From NCBI GenBank assembly GCA_020641055.1, contig CP067345.1:264001-328000 (forward strand): 64,000 nucleotides of DNA, read 5' to 3'. The position numbers were made by a program, and so were the translations under genes. This DNA is from Clostridioides sp. ES-S-0010-02. GTDB lineage: Bacteria; Bacillota; Clostridia; Peptostreptococcales; Peptostreptococcaceae. Each line of letters starts with the position of its first letter. Within the stretch, counting starts at the first letter, position 1. The notes under the pieces are model-generated. The model saw only the letters and a list, made by a program, of their open reading frames with translations, searched no databases and had not been told where the DNA came from. Below, in pieces: positions 58,739 to 64,000 of the stretch.

Positions 58739-59269
58739 ATGATAAAAGAGATAATAGTAGTAGAGGGAAGAGATGATGTTACAGCTGTTAAGAGAGCAAT
58801 AGATGCAGAACTTATAACCACAGGTGGATTTGGATTTCCAAAAGGAGTAATGGAGCGTATAAAATCAGCTAATGAAAGACGAGGAGTTATAATATTTACA
58901 GACCCAGATTTTGCAGGTGAAAAAATAAGAAAAAAAATAGCATCAGAAGTTCCAGGATGTAAACATGCGTTTTTACCAAGAGAAGAAGCTAAAAAGGATG
59001 GAGATATAGGTATAGAAAATGCTACTCCTAAAAGTATAATAGCAGCTTTAAATAAAGTTAGAACTGAAAGTACAGAGAAAAGAGATGAATTTAAACAAGT
59101 TGATTTGATTAGAAATGGTCTTATAGGAAATGAAGATGCATCATCTAGGAGAGATGCACTTGGTAAAATACTTGGGATTGGTTATGGAAATGCAAAGCAA
59201 TTTTTAAATAGATTAAATAATTATGGTGTTGAAAGAGAAGAATTTATAAGTGCATTAAAACAAATTTAA
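58739..59269 (+). CDS. rnmV: Ribonuclease M5
   Basis: A 176-residue Toprim-domain nuclease that matures 5S rRNA in Firmicutes. Toprim motifs: VVEGRDDVTAVKRA with the catalytic Glu, and IFTDPDFAGEKIRK with the DxD pair. GIENATPKSIIAAL and LIGNEDASSRRDALGKILGIGYGNAKQFLNRL are the C-terminal hallmarks. Start: ATG with AAAGGTG. The usual neighbour ksgA follows after 161 bases, in agreement with other Firmicutes. Confidence 0.94.
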   Translation: MIKEIIVVEGRDDVTAVKRAIDAELITTGGFGFPKGVMERIKSANERRGVIIFTDPDFAGEKIRKKIASEVPGCKHAFLPREEAKKDGDIGIENATPKSIIAALNKVRTESTEKRDEFKQVDLIRNGLIGNEDASSRRDALGKILGIGYGNAKQFLNRLNNYGVEREEFISALKQI

Positions 59270-59430
59270 ATGTAAGCATGTATGATATGAAAAAAATATA
59301 TAAAAAATAAATATAAAATTATGAAGTAATTTAAAATAAATTATCTTTAATAAATATTTTGCTTTAAACACATGTAAATAAGTATAATTAATAGGATAAA
59401 ATCTTAAAATAAGTTAAAAAGGAGTAAACG

Positions 59431-60300
59431 ATGGATAGACTATCTTCACACAGTGCAACGAAAGAAGTAGTACAAAAACATAATTTTAAATTTTCAAAGT
59501 CTTTAGGTCAGAATTTTTTAATAGATAGTAATATAATAGATAAAATATTGGATGGAGCTAGAGTTACAGAAGGAGATAACATAATAGAAGTAGGTCCTGG
59601 GATAGGTACACTTACTCGTGAAATGGGTAAGGTAGCAGAGAAAGTGGTAGCTATAGAAATTGATAGAAACTTAATTCCTATATTGAAAGATACCTTATCA
59701 GATTTAGAGAATATAGAAGTTATAAACCAAGATATATTAAAAGTAGATATACAAGAACTAGTAAAAGATAAATTAAATGGTGGACCAGTTAAGCTTGTAG
59801 CAAATCTTCCATATTATATAACTACACCAATAGTTATGAAATTTTTAGAAGAGGATATACCTGTAACGGATATAGTAGTTATGGTTCAAAAAGAAGTTGC
59901 AGATAGAATGAATGCTGTTCCAAGTACAAAGGATTATGGAGCATTGTCCATAGCTGTTCAGTACTATTGTGAAACAGAAATTGTAGCAAAGGCTCCAAGA
60001 CATATGTTTATACCACAACCCAATGTAGATTCAACGGTTATAGGTTTACATGTCAGAGCTGAAAAGAAATATGATGTTCATAATGAAGAACTATTTTTCA
60101 AGACAGTAAAAGCATCTTTTGGACAAAGAAGGAAGACTTTACTTAATTCATTGGGAGGCCTTGGTTTTCTTAATAAGGACGAAATAAGAGAAATATTAAA
60201 AGAAGCTAATATAGATGAAAAAAGACGTGGTGAAACTCTTAGTATAGAAGAGTTTGCAGTTCTTTCAAATATAGTAAATACAAAAGTATCTTCTAAATAG
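59431..60300 (+). CDS. rsmA: 16S rRNA dimethyladenosine transferase
   Basis: A 289-residue KsgA protein that dimethylates A1518 and A1519 of 16S rRNA. Features: FSKSLGQNFLID, IEVGPGIGTLTREM for SAM, VVAIEIDRNLI, NLPYYITTPI as the catalytic motif IV, VQKEVADRM and the C-terminal FGQRRKTLLNSL. Start: ATG with AAAGGAG. The 3' end forms part of a hairpin that may act as terminator. Confidence 0.95.
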   Translation: MDRLSSHSATKEVVQKHNFKFSKSLGQNFLIDSNIIDKILDGARVTEGDNIIEVGPGIGTLTREMGKVAEKVVAIEIDRNLIPILKDTLSDLENIEVINQDILKVDIQELVKDKLNGGPVKLVANLPYYITTPIVMKFLEEDIPVTDIVVMVQKEVADRMNAVPSTKDYGALSIAVQYYCETEIVAKAPRHMFIPQPNVDSTVIGLHVRAEKKYDVHNEELFFKTVKASFGQRRKTLLNSLGGLGFLNKDEIREILKEANIDEKRRGETLSIEEFAVLSNIVNTKVSSK

Positions 60301-60318
60301 GAGGTACTTTTTTTTATT
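60282..60318 (+). terminator. Hairpin overlapping the end of rsmA
   Basis: AAAAGTATCTTC pairs imperfectly with GAGGTACTTTT around the stop codon, followed by TTTTTATTTT. Confidence 0.55.
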
Positions 60319-60365
60319 TTATTAACATATATTGTTTAGAGAAACTGTGTTAAGGGGGGATTGCA

Positions 60366-61652
60366 GTGGGTTCTAAAAGAAAGTTTAAAAGAGACTATAT
60401 AATACTAGAAGCTAAAGACATAAACTTTAGATACAAAGAACGAGTACTGCCAAAAGCTTTTGCAAAAGTCGAAGTAAATGATGAAAAATCAATCATTGCA
60501 TTATATGTAGAAAATCTAAAATATGTTAAAGATGGGTATAAAGCAGTAGCAATAAAAGGTGACCATGGATTAATAGACTTAGGAAATATAATTTTAAATG
60601 AACAAGGAAGAGGTGAATTTGTTTTAGATTTAGAGGATTATGATGAAGAAATAAAAGGAATTGCCTTATTGTATGAAAGAAATATTCCTCTAGTTGGGTT
60701 TAAGGGAAATAAGATTGAAAATTATGAGGACATATTATTCCAAGATGTAGAAGATGAAGAGTTAGCTGAAAGTGAAGAAGAGTATTTAGAAGAAGATATA
60801 GAGGTTGAAAGAGAAGAAGAGTACTTAGAAGAAGATGCTGATAATGAAGAAAACAGTGATAGTGACGAAGAATATATTATAGAAGAATATGATGAAGATG
60901 AATATGAAGATTATTGGGAAGATGATGAAACCGAAGAGGGAGAATTAAAGATAAGAGCAGATGTAGAAGATTCTAGTGATGATGAAATTGAAGAATTTAA
61001 TAACTATAAGGAAATAGAAAATTATAACAAGGCTAAAGAAAATGAATTCTATGACGATATAGAATATGAAGATGAATATGATGAGGATGAAGAAGATTTT
61101 GAAATAAGACATGAAGAAAAGGTAGTTGCTTCTCAAAAAACTACTAAGTCAAAGAAAACTCAAAAAGAACAAAATAATGTTGAAAAAGTAAAAAGAGCCA
61201 ATGGAATAAATCAAATAGATAGTGGGAATAAGCAAGCTGGAACATTACTTATGCCTAGACAAATAAAGAAAGGGTTAAAGCTATTTAGAGAAGTTAAGCC
61301 TTTTACAGCAGATTATATAGACAATACAAGATGGTGGAAAATAGAGGTAAACCCTACAACATTGTGTGGATATTCAATGCCTTATTTAGGATATTTAAAT
61401 GTATTGAATTATACAATGTATAGTGATGCAGTTTTACATTCATATAAATATAGACATTACTTATTCGGAGTACAATATGATGAATATAATAAGAGAAAGC
61501 ATTATATTTATGCTATTCCAGGTAATAGAAATGAACAACCAGATAATGGAAGTACAGGATTTTTGAGATATCAAGCTTGTGACCACAGAACCAATAGTTT
61601 AGGCTACTGGTTATGCTTTATAGATTCTAGACAGAGAAGTATAGTTAGATAA
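60366..61652 (+). CDS. Clostridial protein of unknown function with a long acidic linker
   Basis: A 428-residue protein in three parts. Residues 1-125 look beta-rich (RDYIILEAKDINFRYKERV, KAVAIKGDHGLIDLGNIIL). Residues about 130-250 are an extremely acidic, Glu/Asp/Tyr-rich linker with repeated EEEYLEED units. Residues about 290-428 form a basic-aromatic domain (RQIKKGLKLFREVKPF, TRWWKIEVNPTTLCGYSMPYLGYL, YRHYLFGVQYDEYNKRKHYI, GFLRYQACDHRTNSLGYWLC). I do not know a function; I believe the ends are a clostridial DUF. Start: GTG with AAGGGGGG. It follows rsmA. Confidence 0.8.
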   Translation: MGSKRKFKRDYIILEAKDINFRYKERVLPKAFAKVEVNDEKSIIALYVENLKYVKDGYKAVAIKGDHGLIDLGNIILNEQGRGEFVLDLEDYDEEIKGIALLYERNIPLVGFKGNKIENYEDILFQDVEDEELAESEEEYLEEDIEVEREEEYLEEDADNEENSDSDEEYIIEEYDEDEYEDYWEDDETEEGELKIRADVEDSSDDEIEEFNNYKEIENYNKAKENEFYDDIEYEDEYDEDEEDFEIRHEEKVVASQKTTKSKKTQKEQNNVEKVKRANGINQIDSGNKQAGTLLMPRQIKKGLKLFREVKPFTADYIDNTRWWKIEVNPTTLCGYSMPYLGYLNVLNYTMYSDAVLHSYKYRHYLFGVQYDEYNKRKHYIYAIPGNRNEQPDNGSTGFLRYQACDHRTNSLGYWLCFIDSRQRSIVR

Positions 61653-61801
61653 AACAATAAGAATGAAAGAATTTAACTTTAACTTTCATTTTAGTAAAGA
61701 AACTTAACTAAAATGATATAAAAGTTTAAAAACTATTGATAATATTTAAATATTACACTACAATATATGTTGAAATACCTATTATATTATGGAGGAAGAT
61801 T

Positions 61802-62917
61802 ATGATAAACGAGCAAAGAATTTTAAATGAGTTCCTTGAATTAATACAGATAGACAGTTTATCTTTAAAAGAGGGGAACGTAGCCAAAGTATTAGTTGAA
61901 AAGTTAGAAGAAATAGGTTGTTCAGTTGTAGTAGATAATGCTGGTGAAAAAGCAAATGGAGAAACAGGCAATATAATAGCTACTTTAAAAGGAAATAAAG
62001 AAGGAAAGAAAATATTATTTAGTTCACATATGGATACAGTAACTCCAGGAATAGGGGTAAAACCTATAGTGGATGAAGTAAATGGAATAATAAAAAGTGA
62101 TGGGACTACAATATTAGGATCTGATGATAAAGCAGGTATAGCAGCTATATTAGAGGGATTAAGACAAGTAAAAGAAAATAATATAGAACATACTGATATT
62201 CAAGTTGTATTCTCTATATGTGAAGAATGTGGATTAGTTGGAGCTAAAAATTTAGACTATGCAAAAATAGATTCTAAATATGCCTTTGTATTAGATAGTG
62301 GTGGTTCTCCAGGAGAGATAATAGTAAAAGCTCCTGCACAAGATGTAATAAATGTTAAGATATTAGGAAAGACAGCTCATGCAGGTCTTGAGCCTGAAGC
62401 TGGTATAAGTGCTATAATGGTAGCTGCTAGAGCAATAGATAATATGAATTTACTTAGAATAGATGAAGAAACAACTGCTAACATAGGAATTATAAATGGT
62501 GGAACAGCTACAAATATAGTAACAGGAGAAGTTAACATAGTTGCAGAAGCTAGAAGTCTAAAAGAAGATAAATTAGATGTTCAAACTAAACATATGGTAG
62601 AAACTTTTGAAAAAGCTGCTAAGGATTTTGGAGCTAAAATTGAAATAGATGTAAATAGAGCATATACTCCAATAGATGTTAATGAAGATTCAGAAATAAT
62701 ACAACTTGCAAAAAAAGCATTTTCAAATTTAGGAATAGAAGGTCATACTGAATCTACAGGAGGAGGTAGCGATACTAATATATTAAGTAAAAATGGTATT
62801 GAAGCTATAACTCTAGGAATAGGTATGAAAAATGCGCATACATTAGATGAACATATAGCTATAAAGGATTTATATGATTCTGCCAAAATGGTAATAGAGA
62901 TAATAAAAGAAGCATAA
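61802..62917 (+). CDS. M20 family peptidase (PepT-like)
   Basis: A 371-residue zinc peptidase of the M20/PepT-like group. Metal and catalytic motifs: SSHMDTVTPG (H76, D78), LGSDDKAGIAAILEGL, and SICEECGLVGAKNL with the catalytic Glu. The dimerisation lid domain has GKTAHAGLEPEAGISAI, and the C-terminus TGGGSDTNIL. It resembles a tripeptidase T-like enzyme but the substrate is not proved. The start is ATG at 61802 with TGGAGG; 22 open codons upstream are ignored. A terminator follows. Confidence 0.9.
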   Translation: MINEQRILNEFLELIQIDSLSLKEGNVAKVLVEKLEEIGCSVVVDNAGEKANGETGNIIATLKGNKEGKKILFSSHMDTVTPGIGVKPIVDEVNGIIKSDGTTILGSDDKAGIAAILEGLRQVKENNIEHTDIQVVFSICEECGLVGAKNLDYAKIDSKYAFVLDSGGSPGEIIVKAPAQDVINVKILGKTAHAGLEPEAGISAIMVAARAIDNMNLLRIDEETTANIGIINGGTATNIVTGEVNIVAEARSLKEDKLDVQTKHMVETFEKAAKDFGAKIEIDVNRAYTPIDVNEDSEIIQLAKKAFSNLGIEGHTESTGGGSDTNILSKNGIEAITLGIGMKNAHTLDEHIAIKDLYDSAKMVIEIIKEA

Positions 62918-62944
62918 ATTTAAATAATAGTGTATAATATATAT

Positions 62945-62973
62945 ATCGCCTAGCTCAAGCTAGGTGATTTTTC
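62945..62973 (+). terminator. Terminator after the M20 peptidase gene
   Basis: ATCGCCTAGCT pairs with AGCTAGGTGAT (one G-U) around CA, followed by TTTTCATTTT. Confidence 0.85.
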
Positions 62974-63102
62974 ATTTTATAGAAGATTGATAATCTCTAT
63001 TGAAAGTAAAAGATATACATTTGAATATAATAATAAATTTAATTTATGTTTAAGTATATGTTTTTAATAATATTTAGATTTGGTTTGTTAGGAGGAATAA
63101 CA

Positions 63103-63999
63103 ATGGAAACAAGGTATGAGGAAGCAAATAAAATAACAATACAATCAATAATTTGGAATATAGTCTTAACAATAATTAAGGTGATAGCTGGTATTATTGG
63201 TAATTCGAGTGCTATGATTGCAGATGGATTACATTCAGCCTCAGATATTATAAGTTCTATAGGTGTACTGATAGGTAATTATGTATCTTCTAGACCAGGA
63301 GATAAGGAACATAATTATGGTCACGAAAAGGCAGAGACATTGGTATCATTCGTATTATCAATATTACTTATATTTGTTTCTATAACAATAGGTATAGGGG
63401 CTATTAAATCATTATTTAACTTAGATGCATTGAGTGTTCCATCAATACTTCCGTTAATAGTGTCAGTCATCTCAATTTTGATAAAAGAGTATCAATATAG
63501 AATAACAATCAAAGTTGCTAAAAAGATAAATTCACCAGCTTTAAAAGCAGATGCTTGGCATCATAGGTCAGATGCTCTATCTTCAGTGGCTGCATTTATA
63601 GGTATAGGAGGTTCTATTTTAGGATTTAAACCATTAGACCCAATTGCGTCAGTTGTAGTGGCAGTATTTGTGGCTAAGGTAGGAATCGATATACTTAGAA
63701 GTTCTGTAAATGAATTGATGGATGTTTCAGTTGATGAAGAAGAAAGAAGAGAATTAAAGTTTATTGTAGCAGATACAGAAGGTGTTAAAAATCTAGGAGA
63801 TATAAAGACTAGAAAGCATGGAGCTATGGCATATGTGGACTTGACTATATGTGTTGATGAAAATCTCACAGTAAAACAGGGGCACGATATTGCTACTAAG
63901 TTGGAAAAACATATAATAAAACATATGGAATTTGTAAAAGGGATAACAGTTCATGTTGAACCATGCACTAATTGCCAAGGAAATAAGTGTATAAAATAA
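63103..63999 (+). CDS. Cation diffusion facilitator family transporter
   Basis: A 298-residue CDF protein that exports divalent metals such as zinc, manganese or iron. Six hydrophobic segments precede a cytoplasmic domain (about 205-298). Metal site motifs: MIADGLHSASDIISS in helix 2 and ALKADAWHHRSDALSS in helix 5; HNYGHEKAE follows helix 2. The C-terminus has two Cys (EPCTNCQGNKC), which may bind metal. The start is ATG at 63103 with AGGAGG; an ATG at 63046 has no binding site. It ends one base before the window edge. Confidence 0.92.
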   Translation: METRYEEANKITIQSIIWNIVLTIIKVIAGIIGNSSAMIADGLHSASDIISSIGVLIGNYVSSRPGDKEHNYGHEKAETLVSFVLSILLIFVSITIGIGAIKSLFNLDALSVPSILPLIVSVISILIKEYQYRITIKVAKKINSPALKADAWHHRSDALSSVAAFIGIGGSILGFKPLDPIASVVVAVFVAKVGIDILRSSVNELMDVSVDEEERRELKFIVADTEGVKNLGDIKTRKHGAMAYVDLTICVDENLTVKQGHDIATKLEKHIIKHMEFVKGITVHVEPCTNCQGNKCIK

Positions 64000-64000
64000 T

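Overview
The window is AT-rich, low-GC Gram-positive (Clostridia) chromosome. Endospore genes (yabG, sipL, spoIIR, spmA, spmB), strong GGAGG ribosome binding sites, a T-box and a 16S-23S-5S operon all fit this. A SipL-type DUF3794/LysM protein, a YabG protease whose catalytic-type His and Cys fall at residues 161 and 207, and a modular 16S-23S spacer point to Clostridioides difficile or a very close relative. The species call is an inference. Nearly all genes lie on the + strand; the exceptions are the partial methyltransferase at the left edge, a DUF1413 gene, and an Lrp regulator with nicotinate phosphoribosyltransferase.

Left part (0.0-9.5 kb) is accessory: a partial rRNA-type methyltransferase, a DUF3298 protein, a divergent DUF1413/serine recombinase pair with palindromic promoters, a methionine gamma-lyase-like enzyme with an MFS transporter, a sodium:solute symporter cassette with two small unknown proteins, a UPF0489 (arginase-like) protein and a SEC-C protein. 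From 9.6 to 16.6 kb lies a sporulation and housekeeping block: membrane dipeptidase, yabG, veg, sipL, ispE, a GntR regulator, spoIIR and a SleB-type hydrolase. From 16.7 to 34.4 kb come murI, a DUF1934 gene, tilS, ftsH, birA, a P1 peptidase, an ECF S component (probably pantothenate), coaX, dusB, greA, lysS and the rRNA operon. The order tilS-ftsH-coaX-dusB-lysS-rrn matches Bacillus subtilis, with local insertions and losses.

From 34.5 to 47.7 kb the order is again B. subtilis-like: a YaaO-type decarboxylase, tmk, holB, ricT (yaaT), trmN6 (yabB), rsmI (yabC), an HD protein, then lrp and pncB on the minus strand, spmAB, a T-box and metG, and tatD. A complete-looking phosphonate C-P lyase operon (phnGHIJKLM, a PHP-domain phosphoesterase, and an aminoethylphosphonate-type ABC transporter; 48.0-58.4 kb) sits between tatD and rnmV, genes that are neighbours in many Firmicutes. 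rnmV, ksgA, an acidic clostridial protein of unknown function, an M20 peptidase and a cation diffusion facilitator finish the window.

The most interesting non-coding signals are a pair of similar bulged-A hairpins between a promoter and the start codon of the ECF-coaX unit (pan-motif-like), an array of TTNACA-type hexamers at about 11-bp period upstream of the phn operon (Pho-box-like), and three palindromes that overlap promoter -35 regions in the left accessory part. I saw no CRISPR array, tRNA gene, insertion sequence or prophage. Nothing here is clearly a wholly new system; the best candidates are the regulatory RNAs and operators and a few unassigned proteins.
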